This document shows, one piece after another, positions 24,471 through 32,172 of a stretch of 64,000 bases of DNA. The stretch is from RGIG6375 sp964472725 (GTDB taxonomy: Bacteria; Bacillota; Clostridia; Oscillospirales; Oscillospiraceae). Positions within the stretch are counted from its first letter, which is position 1. The number at the start of each line of letters is the position of its first letter. The DNA lies in the NCBI GenBank assembly GCA_964472725.1, contig CAYYLZ010000002.1, positions 1 to 64,000 of the forward strand, written 5' to 3'. The notes under the pieces were generated by a model. It did not search any database and was not told where the DNA came from. It saw nothing but the letters and a program-made list of their open reading frames with translations. A program made the translations under genes and the position numbers.

Positions 24471-26382
24471 CCGCGCTGTATTCGCAAAGACGGTAAAGCG
24501 TTACTGGCCGCTGTGGGCATTGTACCTGTTGGTTTGGACGCTGGCTATGGGCATTTGCGCCCATGACTGTGGCCGCCGCTACTGGGCAGATGTCGGCTTC
24601 GACTACCATGATCTATTGCAGTTTGCATGGCAGTTCGGCCTTCTCTCCAGCGCCATCGTCCCCTGCCTCTCCGCAATGCTCGTCCACTCCTGGATGTATA
24701 ACAGCCGCAGCGCCAGCGCTTATGCCTGCCTCCCCATCTGCCGCGGCAGACTTTTTACATCTGTCACTCTCGCCGGTATCGTACCGCTGATCGTATGCAA
24801 CTTTTTCGCCTGCATAGTGGCGTTTATCGTAGCCCTTTTCTCCGGGCATTTCATTATGCTCACCGCCCTGCAGTGCTTTGCGGTAGTCAGCCTTGAGTGC
24901 CTTTTCTTCTACGGGCTTGCTACTCTTTGTGCTTCTCTTACCGGTCACGTTTTCGTGCTGCCCGTAGTTTACGGCATCTTCAACTTCGTCGTTGTAGTTG
25001 TTGAACTGCTGATAAGAGCCCTTATGTCCTACTTCTCCTTTGGCGCAGGCGGCACCGTAACTCGATTGGACTTTCTCTCTCCTTTTGTTTATCTCTTTGA
25101 TAAAATAAGAGTCCAAACCGATACGGCAACCGGCTTTGCCTATATCAGCAACTGGTGGGCATTCATTATCTACGCAGCGGTCGGCATAATCCTTGCCGTA
25201 TGTGCCATGCTTATTTTCCGGAAGCGCAGAATGGAGTCCGCCTCCGATGTAGTTGCGGTAAATGTACTCAAGCCCGTTTTCAAATACTGCCTCTGCTTTG
25301 GCTGCGCTCTTGTGTTGGGTCTGCTGCTGTTTACTATTACCTTTGAGGTATTCTTCACCACCGGCTCCCCTGCTGCCAGCATAGTCATATGCATCTGCAT
25401 GCTCGTTGGCGGCTTCATCGGCTATTTCACCGCCGAAATGCTCATGAAGAAGTCCTTTAAGGTTTTCCGCAAGACCTGGCGCGGTTTCCTCGTAGCCTGT
25501 GCGATTATTATCCTCTTCATTACCGCCATTGAAGCTGATTTCTTCGGCTATGAGCGCTACATACCCGACGCTGAGGACGTAAGTGCTGCCACGATCCGCA
25601 TTTGGGGCGAGCCTACCAGCTTTACCGAGGCTGACGATATTGCTCAGGTAATGTTGCTTCATGAGCGCATTATCAACAACAAATCGCAGACGGAAAAGAG
25701 CATCTACGAGTATCATAGAGACTATGATTATAACGTCAGTTACAGCAGCTACCCTGTCAACGTCACCATAAGCTATGTAAAGGACGATTACACCACTGTT
25801 GAGAGGTACTACGACATTATGTACAGCGAGGTTGATAAGTTCAGCTCCGATCTGCTGGCATTCGTCAACCGCCCCGAATCCATCGTAAGCCGTATAGAAA
25901 ACTCTATTGACCCCGAATATATAAGCAGCGGACATATCTATTACTATTACGATGTCCCCGGCGGCACCTATATCGAGGATTATGAGGATTACGCGCCTGC
26001 CAGTGTACCCAGACCTGTTGTTTCCGGCAGCATTGATGTATCTGTAAGCGGCGATACCGAGTACGTACACGGCAACGTTGAGCTTACCGGCACTCAGGCC
26101 CGTGAGCTTCTCGAGAACGCCATTCTCCGCGATGCCCGCAACGGAAATATCGGTCGCGTCCGCGCCAATAATCCTGGCTACAAGAACAAAATAAGCGTAA
26201 ACATTGAACTTAGCAGCAAGACACCTTATTACGTAGACAATCAGCTGGACTACTACGATCATCAGTACATATACATGCATGACATCACCGAGGATGCCGT
26301 ATACACTATTGCCGCACTGAAGGAGCTTGGTATTGACCTTGAAGCACTTTGCGAAAACGCCATGGACAGAAACAGGGGCTAA
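24445..26382 (+). CDS. ABC-2-like transporter permease
   Basis: A 645-residue membrane subunit. Hydrophobic segments lie at about 20-45, 65-95, 110-140, 145-175, 235-260, 280-310, 320-345 and 355-380, followed by a large Asp/Tyr-rich domain of about 260 residues (NIDPEY, YYYDVPGG, DYYDHQYIYMHD) that should lie outside the membrane. ATG 24445 follows GGGAGGTG; it overlaps the ATPase gene. Arrangement regulator-ATPase-permease supports an exporter or bacteriocin-sensing complex. The large extramembrane domain is unlike small ABC-2 permeases and may bind a ligand. Confidence 0.85.
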
Positions 26383-26454
26383 GCTCTTGCAAGTTCCTCA
26401 CCTAAGTGATAAAATAGTTCCAACCGACATTTAATTCAAGGGAGGGCTATGACG

Positions 26455-27600
26455 ATGAAAAAGACTATTGCCGCGATTCTCATAATCGCTATGATAGCTG
26501 TCGCCATAGCTCTCCCCTCTTTTGCGGCAGAAACCATTTACTTCACCTCTGTCAACAATATTCTCATGCAGTTGAGCGACGACACCATGCCCATCAATTA
26601 TAACGGCAGTATCTATGTTCCCTATTCCGTTTTCAATTCCCATGAACTGGGCACCTTCGCCGTTTATTCTCAGTCAGCGCAGATAGTCACGGTATTCGGC
26701 AACGGCGTCCAGCTGTATTTCAATTTGCAGGACGGCACTACATACGACACTTACGACACCCAGTACCGCCAGCGCGCGATAAGCTCCAACGGCCGCATTT
26801 ATCTGCCTGTTGCCTTCACCTGCGAGTACTTCGGCATCAACTATTCCGTCATTTCCGGCAACAAGTACGGCAACATTGTTCGTATGACCGTGGGAGATGC
26901 CCTTGACGACGCCACTTTCTCCAGCGCAGCCTCTGCACTTATGAAAAGCCGCCTTGACGATTACAATAAATCAAAGGCAACGCCCACACCCACTATCACT
27001 TCCACACCTACGCCTACCCCCACTCCCTCGAGAACACCATCTGCCGGCAATCCCAACGAACCTGACCATTCCGATGTGAGCGTATACCTCAGCTTTTTCG
27101 GCATTGACCCGCAGCAAACGCCACGCATACTCAGTATGCTGCAAATCCGAGCAAATACCGCGGCATTCTTCGTCACCCCCGAAGAGATATCCGCTTACCC
27201 CGACATTATTCGCCGCATCAGCGGTTCGGGACACATCTTAGGCATTATTTGCGGTAGTGATATTGAAGCCGATTATGGGCGTGCTTCTTCCCTGCTCTAT
27301 GACGCCGCCCGCACCTGTTCCTTCATCATGGCCACAAGCTCGGATTATATATTTTCCGATGTGACGCCCGATGAGCTTGGTCTTATTTATTATTGCAGCA
27401 GTTCCGATGCAGATGATCTGGTTACTGACATCGCACTTAAGACACTGCGAAATGCAGAACAGCGTGTGGACTTTATTTTTAAAAGCAGCGAGGAAACTGC
27501 CGATAATCTTGCTGCCCTGCTAAGGACACTTAGAAACGAAAACTACAATATCGCGCGGCTTTCTGAATTGAGAGCCGCCGAATATGCAGATATGGAGTAA
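26455..27600 (+). CDS. secreted protein: copper-amine-oxidase-N-like domain plus decayed NodB-like domain
   Basis: A 381-residue secreted protein with a signal peptide (LIIAMIAVAIALPSFAA). Residues about 22-150 resemble the copper amine oxidase N-terminal-like domain common in Firmicutes surface proteins (INYNGSIYVPYSVF, GRIYLPVAFTCEYFG). A PTPT linker spans about 175-200. The last third aligns in outline with a NodB polysaccharide deacetylase (TPRILSMLQIRANTAAFFV, IIRRISGSGHILG), but the catalytic TFDDG is FFGID and the HxxxH metal motif is ICGSD, so it is likely not an enzyme. The start is ATG 26455, 9 nt after GGGAGG. Confidence 0.75.
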   Translation: MKKTIAAILIIAMIAVAIALPSFAAETIYFTSVNNILMQLSDDTMPINYNGSIYVPYSVFNSHELGTFAVYSQSAQIVTVFGNGVQLYFNLQDGTTYDTYDTQYRQRAISSNGRIYLPVAFTCEYFGINYSVISGNKYGNIVRMTVGDALDDATFSSAASALMKSRLDDYNKSKATPTPTITSTPTPTPTPSRTPSAGNPNEPDHSDVSVYLSFFGIDPQQTPRILSMLQIRANTAAFFVTPEEISAYPDIIRRISGSGHILGIICGSDIEADYGRASSLLYDAARTCSFIMATSSDYIFSDVTPDELGLIYYCSSSDADDLVTDIALKTLRNAEQRVDFIFKSSEETADNLAALLRTLRNENYNIARLSELRAAEYADME

Positions 27601-27605
27601 GACTA

Positions 27606-28343
27606 ATGGAAAATAAAATTAAATCGGTGATTCTCGCCGCGGGTCAGGGCAAGCGCCTCGGTTCCGGCGATGTTGGTATTCCCAAGGTAATGCGCATGGC
27701 CGCAGATAAGCCGCTGCTCGGTCATGTTCTCGATAAGCTGTCCTTTATCCCCAAGGAGGACACTATAATCATTGTCGGCTTTATGAAGGAGCAGGTCATT
27801 GACGCATTTCCCGGCTATGTATTCGCCGAGCAGGCGCAGCAGCTTGGAACCGGTCATGCCGTTGCAATGGCGAAGGGCGCCCTTGAAGGGTTCGATGGCG
27901 CGGTTTTGGTTTGCTGCGGTGATATGCCCCTTATTACCCGCGAGACTTATGAGGCTCTTTGCGCAGAGTACGTCACCAGTGGCGCAGAATGCACTATTCT
28001 TACCGGTGTTTATGAGGAAAAGAAGCCTTACGGACGTATTGTGCGCGATGCCGACGGCAGCTTTCTGCGCATAGTCGAGCAAAAGGACTGCACTCCCGTG
28101 GAGGACGCTATCCGCGAATACAACAGCGGCGTGTTCGTCTTCTCCTGTCCTGCCCTTCTCGAAAGTCTTGGCAAGCTTAATAGCAACAACGCTCAGAACG
28201 AGTATTACCTCACCGATGTTCCCGCGCTTATCCTTGAGCGGGGCGGCAAGGTATCCCTCTGCCGTCGTGATTTGGGCGACGAGCTTCTTGGCGTAAACAC
28301 CAAGGAGGACCTTGAACAGGTCGAGGCTTTACTTAGAAAATAA
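27606..28343 (+). CDS. NTP transferase, GlmU N-terminal-like
   Basis: A 245-residue nucleotidyltransferase like the uridylyltransferase half of GlmU. The signature LAAGQGKRLGS is followed by PKVMR, AEQAQQLGTGHAV, CCGDMPLI and YNSGVFVF, then NNAQNEYYLTD. The left-handed beta-helix acetyltransferase half is missing, so it can make UDP-GlcNAc only if GlcN-1-P acetylation happens elsewhere, or it acts on another sugar phosphate. It starts 5 nt after the previous gene, with GGAG inside the end of that gene, so they are co-transcribed. A terminator follows. Confidence 0.85.
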   Translation: MENKIKSVILAAGQGKRLGSGDVGIPKVMRMAADKPLLGHVLDKLSFIPKEDTIIIVGFMKEQVIDAFPGYVFAEQAQQLGTGHAVAMAKGALEGFDGAVLVCCGDMPLITRETYEALCAEYVTSGAECTILTGVYEEKKPYGRIVRDADGSFLRIVEQKDCTPVEDAIREYNSGVFVFSCPALLESLGKLNSNNAQNEYYLTDVPALILERGGKVSLCRRDLGDELLGVNTKEDLEQVEALLRK

Positions 28344-28349
28344 ACGCAG

Positions 28350-28385
28350 AAGTCCGCAGGCTATAAACCTGCGGACTTGATTTTT
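28350..28385. terminator. terminator between convergent genes
   Basis: An 11-bp stem (28350-28360 with 28368-28378), 7-nt loop and GATTTTT tail. It lies between the NTP transferase and tcdA. Confidence 0.85.
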
Positions 28386-28387
28386 AG

Positions 28388-29098
28388 TTATTTCATTCCG
28401 GCGATAGTCTGAATCACCTCGCCTGCCAGCATAAGACCTGCGCAGGAGGGCACCCACGACACACTGCCGGGAATACTGCGTCTGCCCGGAGGCGGAGCTT
28501 CCATCTCGGCGGGTTTAACAGGTTCCTCCGCGCTGTAAAGAACTTTATGATGTTCAATTCCACGGGCACGCAGTTCCTTACGCATTACGCGGGCAAGAGG
28601 ACAGTTCTTGGTTTTGGAAATGTCGGTTATCACGAACTGGGTGGGATCAAATTTATTTCCTGTTCCAAGAGAGGAAATAATAGGTATTCCCCTGCTCATG
28701 GCAGTTTCAATAAGGTCGAGTTTACAGGATACAAGGTCTATCGCGTCGATTATATAGTCGTAGCGCTCACCGAAAAACTCCTCGCGTTTTTCAGCGTTAT
28801 AAAGCCCGCATATGGCTCGCACATCGGCTTCCGGGTTTATATCTTTAGCGCGCTCAGCCATGACTTCCGCCTTATATCTGCCGATGGTGGACGCAAGGGC
28901 TATCAGTTGGCGGTTGATATTGCTTTCGCCAATGGTGTCATGATCGACAAAGGTAAGCTTACCCACTCCGCCTCTGGCAAGAGCCTCGGCCGCATAGCTA
29001 CCCACTCCGCCTACGCCAAACACAGCAACATGTGCGCCGGCAAGCTTTTTCATGGCCTCTGCACCTATCAGCATCTCTTCTCTTATAAAGCGTTCCAT
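28388..29098 (-). CDS. tcdA: tRNA threonylcarbamoyladenosine dehydratase
   Basis: A 236-residue E1-like (ThiF/MoeB fold) enzyme that cyclises t6A to ct6A at position 37 of ANN-decoding tRNAs. It opens with the TcdA signature MERFIREEMLIG, then the nucleotide loop GVGGVGSYAAEALARGG, DHDTIGESNINRQ and DAIDLVSCKLDLI, ending PGSVSWVPSCAGLMLAGEVI. ATG 29098 follows GGAGG by 7 nt; upstream in-frame starts are not needed. It is on its own between two terminators. Its partner for t6A methylthiolation, mtaB, is at 39.1 kb. Confidence 0.92.
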   Translation of the reverse strand: MERFIREEMLIGAEAMKKLAGAHVAVFGVGGVGSYAAEALARGGVGKLTFVDHDTIGESNINRQLIALASTIGRYKAEVMAERAKDINPEADVRAICGLYNAEKREEFFGERYDYIIDAIDLVSCKLDLIETAMSRGIPIISSLGTGNKFDPTQFVITDISKTKNCPLARVMRKELRARGIEHHKVLYSAEEPVKPAEMEAPPPGRRSIPGSVSWVPSCAGLMLAGEVIQTIAGMK

Positions 29099-29156
29099 AG
29101 AAATCCTCCATGCGGATAGCCGCACAATAGTTATTAAAAATCCCCTTGTATCTCAA

Positions 29157-29192
29157 AAAATGCGGCATACGATTTCCCGTATGCCGCATTTT
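29157..29192. terminator. bidirectional terminator
   Basis: A perfect 15-bp stem (29157-29171 with 29178-29192), 6-nt loop, with A and T runs at the stem ends. It lies just past the stop of the minus-strand foldase gene. Confidence 0.85.
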
Positions 29193-29204
29193 ATCACATT
29201 TTTC

Positions 29205-30743
29205 TTACTTTGCAAAGCGGAAAGCAAACTTGGTCTTTACTTCGTAATCAGACTCACGCTCGTTCATCCAATTATCATAGTCTTCCTGCTTCTGCAGATT
29301 GTCAGCCAGAGTGATGTTATACTGCTCACCCTCGCCTACATAGTAGAGAACGTGTGCGCCGCTGTAGTTGCTGCTGGTAACATAAACCACCTCGGTGTCG
29401 CCGGGCTCTCTTGCGGGATCAAAGATCCATTCCTCGATCTCGGGAACCATCTTACCGTATATAACGTCCTCATAGAGGCCGCCGGTGGTGTTGGAGCCGC
29501 CGTCTGCGCTGTGCTCATTTGCCATAGCGGCGAAGTTATCCTCAGTGGGATCTTCCATCCACTTGTCCAGCAGATTCTGTGCTTCAGACTGTGCTGCAAG
29601 GGCTGCAGCGCCGGTAAACTCGCCATTCTCATCTGCCTGAGTCTGAACAAGAATGTGGCGGAAACTCTGAGCCTTAAAGCTGTTGTCGTTTCTGTCAACA
29701 AAGAGAAGTACGTAGTAGCCGTTGTTGCCTTCGCCGTAAGTGGAATCACCGTACTGACGGGCAGGATCGGTAAGCCAATCGGCATAAGTGGCAGAGATTG
29801 CGGAGGGTGCAATGTTGTTTCTCAGAACAGCGGTGTGGTCGGCAAAGGTTGCCTTCTCATCCTCGCTGCAGTTCTGCTCAACCAGTTCTGCGAAAACTTC
29901 CTCAGTCTTTGCGGAAGCGATCTCCTGAGCAATGGAATATGCCTTGTTCATAGCGGTATCTGCGTCGATGCCGTTTGCTTCGTCAGCGGCGCCGTCTACG
30001 AAGTAATAGCAGTAGCTGATAAGGTCGTATTCATCTCGAACGGTATCGTACTTTGCAAGAAGCTGTTCCTCGGTGTACTGCTCTGCAAAGCGCTCAACGA
30101 GAGCGTTGGAGTAGCTGGCAGCGATGGTCTGCTTGGTAACGATGTCCTTATAGGTATCTTCAGTGAATCCCTTACCGTAATATGCGGTCAGGTACTGCTT
30201 GAAGGTGCTGAAGCCGGACTGGGTAGCAGCGGACTTGGCAGCAGAGATAGCGGCATCGATGCTTTCCTGCTCTTCGCTGGTAAGGGTGTAGCCCTCTGCC
30301 ATAGCTGCATCATAGAGCATTGCGCTCTGCTGCATGCTATTAAGAGCGGTTTCCTCAAAATAATCGTCCCAGGACTGAGTCGCGGAGTACATCTGATCCT
30401 CGAGGGAGCTGTTGGCATTGAGTATATAGCTGGTGTACTCGCCGAACTGAGAGTAGAGGTTGTTGTAGGTAGAGATAAATGCAGTTTGGTAGAAGTAATT
30501 GAATTCAACCGCAGTGTAGTCATGCTCTCCGATAGCAAGAGCGGACATATTGGCGGTAAAGAGGGTGGAATTGAAAATTATCGCCACAATGAGAAGGACG
30601 ACAACAACAGTTGCCACCACGGACTTGATAATGCTGTTTCTCTTTTTGATCTTAGCAGTGTTTACGCGCTTGGCCTTCTTGCTTTCAACTACGCCGTCTG
30701 CGCGTTCTTCTCTGCGTCTTTTCTTTTCCTGTGAAGCACTCAT
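29205..30743 (-). CDS. PrsA-like membrane-anchored peptidyl-prolyl isomerase
   Basis: A 512-residue foldase. A basic cytoplasmic start (SQEKKRRREERADG) leads to one membrane segment at about 40-62. A SurA-like chaperone region follows, then a PpiC/parvulin domain (about 355-480) with SFRHILVQT, NEHSADGGSNTTGGLYEDV and VPEIEEWIF. It helps secreted proteins fold outside the membrane. Unlike Bacillus PrsA it has no lipobox and is anchored by a signal-anchor. It is monocistronic and ends at a strong terminator. The parvulin domain carries a longer linker than usual, with no obvious loss of motifs. Confidence 0.88.
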   Translation of the reverse strand: MSASQEKKRRREERADGVVESKKAKRVNTAKIKKRNSIIKSVVATVVVVLLIVAIIFNSTLFTANMSALAIGEHDYTAVEFNYFYQTAFISTYNNLYSQFGEYTSYILNANSSLEDQMYSATQSWDDYFEETALNSMQQSAMLYDAAMAEGYTLTSEEQESIDAAISAAKSAATQSGFSTFKQYLTAYYGKGFTEDTYKDIVTKQTIAASYSNALVERFAEQYTEEQLLAKYDTVRDEYDLISYCYYFVDGAADEANGIDADTAMNKAYSIAQEIASAKTEEVFAELVEQNCSEDEKATFADHTAVLRNNIAPSAISATYADWLTDPARQYGDSTYGEGNNGYYVLLFVDRNDNSFKAQSFRHILVQTQADENGEFTGAAALAAQSEAQNLLDKWMEDPTEDNFAAMANEHSADGGSNTTGGLYEDVIYGKMVPEIEEWIFDPAREPGDTEVVYVTSSNYSGAHVLYYVGEGEQYNITLADNLQKQEDYDNWMNERESDYEVKTKFAFRFAK

Positions 30744-30954
30744 TTTAAATGACCATTCCTTTCGTGCACTGAGAGCAGCATAATTATTCCGCCGCCCCTT
30801 GATATGGCTTTTGCCAATGATATGGCCTCAGCCAAATCAATCCTTGGTATTATATACTATAAACATTGATCTTTCAAGTATTTCATGCGTTTGTTCAATA
30901 ATTTTTAAATATTTTTTGGGGTATTTTAAGTTATTATAATATATTCTCCCAAAA

Positions 30955-30984
30955 TAAAGAAGAAGGACACATTACGTGTCCTTC
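30955..30984 (-). terminator. terminator of the 6S RNA
   Basis: A 9-bp stem (GAAGGACAC 30962-30970 with 30976-30984), 5-nt loop. On the minus strand it is followed by a T-rich run (TTCTTTATTTT). Confidence 0.8.
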
Positions 30985-31198
30985 AGTTGTTTCTATAAGC
31001 TCCCCGCGTATGCCGTGTAAGCCCATTTATAACCTGCACACTGGGCAGGTGGGTCGCCTCCTTGCGGCTTCTCTGCTTCCAACGTCCCGAAAATCGGGGA
31101 GGCCTGCAATTCACAGCAAGAGTCCGGCATCCCTTTTTATAAATGTGGGTTTAAAAAGACCTATCACGAACACGGCAGGGCAGCTTTGTTATCTTTCT
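30985..31198 (-). ncRNA. ssrS: 6S RNA
   Basis: This 508-bp gene-free stretch (30744-31251) holds a 6S RNA on the minus strand. The ends pair as expected: AAGCTGCCCTGCCGTGT near 31185 with ACACGGCATACGCGGGGAGCTT near 31000 (written 3'-side, 22 nt including bulges; core ACACGGCA and GGGGAGCTT). The 5' side continues GTTCGTGATAGGTC, as in Firmicutes 6S, and the central part is a large bubble. 6S RNA mimics an open promoter and holds the vegetative RNA polymerase in stationary phase. It has its own promoter and terminator and lies just after the DUF1292 gene. Exact ends are uncertain by several nt. Confidence 0.85.
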
Positions 31199-31204
31199 GA
31201 ATAC

Positions 31205-31233
31205 AGGATAACATATTCCGCACTCTTTTTCAA
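31205..31233 (-). promoter_or_regulatory. 6S RNA promoter
   Basis: Minus-strand TTGAAA (31228-31233), 17-bp spacer and TATCCT (31205-31210), placing transcription start near 31198. Confidence 0.7.
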
Positions 31234-31251
31234 TAGCGGATTTTCGGAGAA

Positions 31252-31536
31252 TTATTCCTCGTCTTCGTCGTCAAACAGAGACTCGGCGAATTTTTCGTAT
31301 ACCAACTCAGCTTCATCATCGTCATCGATGGTTTCAAGCAGTTCTTCGCCGTCCTCCTCTACGATGCGGAACATTATGATGACGTTTGCTTCCTCGCTGT
31401 CCTCGTCAACATCTGCAGGGAAAAACGCGGCATAGTCATGCTCACCTACGGTAATGCGGGAAATAAACTCAACCTCATGGTCGTTTCCTTCTTCATCGGT
31501 GATGGTTATATAAGTTGCTTCAAAGTTCTCGTCCAT
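31252..31536 (-). CDS. DUF1292 family protein (YrzB-like)
   Basis: A 94-residue very acidic protein of the DUF1292 family, found in most Firmicutes and often near mtnN/yrrL genes. Typical parts are ITITDEEGNDHEVEFISRITVGEHDYAAF and the Asp/Glu-rich end. Its function is not established. GGAGG precedes the ATG. The 6S RNA promoter begins only 18 bp after the stop. Confidence 0.9.
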   Translation of the reverse strand: MDENFEATYITITDEEGNDHEVEFISRITVGEHDYAAFFPADVDEDSEEANVIIMFRIVEEDGEELLETIDDDDEAELVYEKFAESLFDDEDEE

Positions 31537-31595
31537 TCGAAGTTCCTCCGTTCTGAATATCTATGCCATTATTCTACCCTATAGCGCGGCAAACT

Positions 31596-31949
31596 TCAAG
31601 ACCCAAAATCCTCAATCAGTCCAAGCAGTTCTTCCCTGTCTTTGGCTCCTATTCCAAGCCGCAGCTTTTCCCGGTCGGCAGATGGCAATCCGGCAGGGTC
31701 TATATCGGTGAGCATAAACGGCGCTCCGGCGCTGTACACGTATACTCTTCCCTCATGCTCCATCAGTGTAAACGCAGCTTCATGAGTCGGCTCTGCCGCC
31801 GGTGCTTCTTGCGTATCGACAATAAGCCTCGCCTGTTCCTCCTCTTTCCTGCTGATATCGGCAGAAATCGACGCTGATACGAAAAAAACTGAAGCACAGA
31901 TGATGCAAAGTATTGCAAAGGCTGTTTCGTATTTCCTTGCTGCTTTCAT
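31596..31949 (-). CDS. membrane-anchored BofC C-terminal-like protein
   Basis: A 117-residue protein with one membrane segment at about 10-30 and an outside domain. The last 55 residues (LMEHEGRVYVYSAGAPFMLTDI, LPSADREKLRLGI, ELLGLIEDFGS) match the C-terminal domain of BofC, the forespore intermembrane regulator of sigma-K processing, and of small clostridial proteins of the same shape. The role may be in sporulation but is not shown. ATG 31949 follows GGAGG by 8 nt. It diverges from the penicillin-binding protein gene. Confidence 0.75.
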   Translation of the reverse strand: MKAARKYETAFAILCIICASVFFVSASISADISRKEEEQARLIVDTQEAPAAEPTHEAAFTLMEHEGRVYVYSAGAPFMLTDIDPAGLPSADREKLRLGIGAKDREELLGLIEDFGS

Positions 31950-32052
31950 AAGTATATCCTCCAATGATAGTATATGCGTATATTAGCCTCCTACTCTGCC
32001 TTTTATACCCATAACTAACCCGTGAACATACTATTAACAATCGCTGTTTTGA

Positions 32053-32081
32053 TTGATTTTTCCATACTCGTATGCTATAAT
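32053..32081 (+). promoter_or_regulatory. promoter of the penicillin-binding protein gene
   Basis: TTGATT (32053-32058), 17-bp spacer and TATAAT (32076-32081) with a TGC extension; about 85 bp before the ribosome site. Confidence 0.75.
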
Positions 32082-32172
32082 CTAATGAACTGTATCCATA
32101 GATTGGATAATCCGGCTTAATTCTGAACAGACTTTCTATAATATCTTCTTTTCCCTGCAAGGAGGTGCAAAA

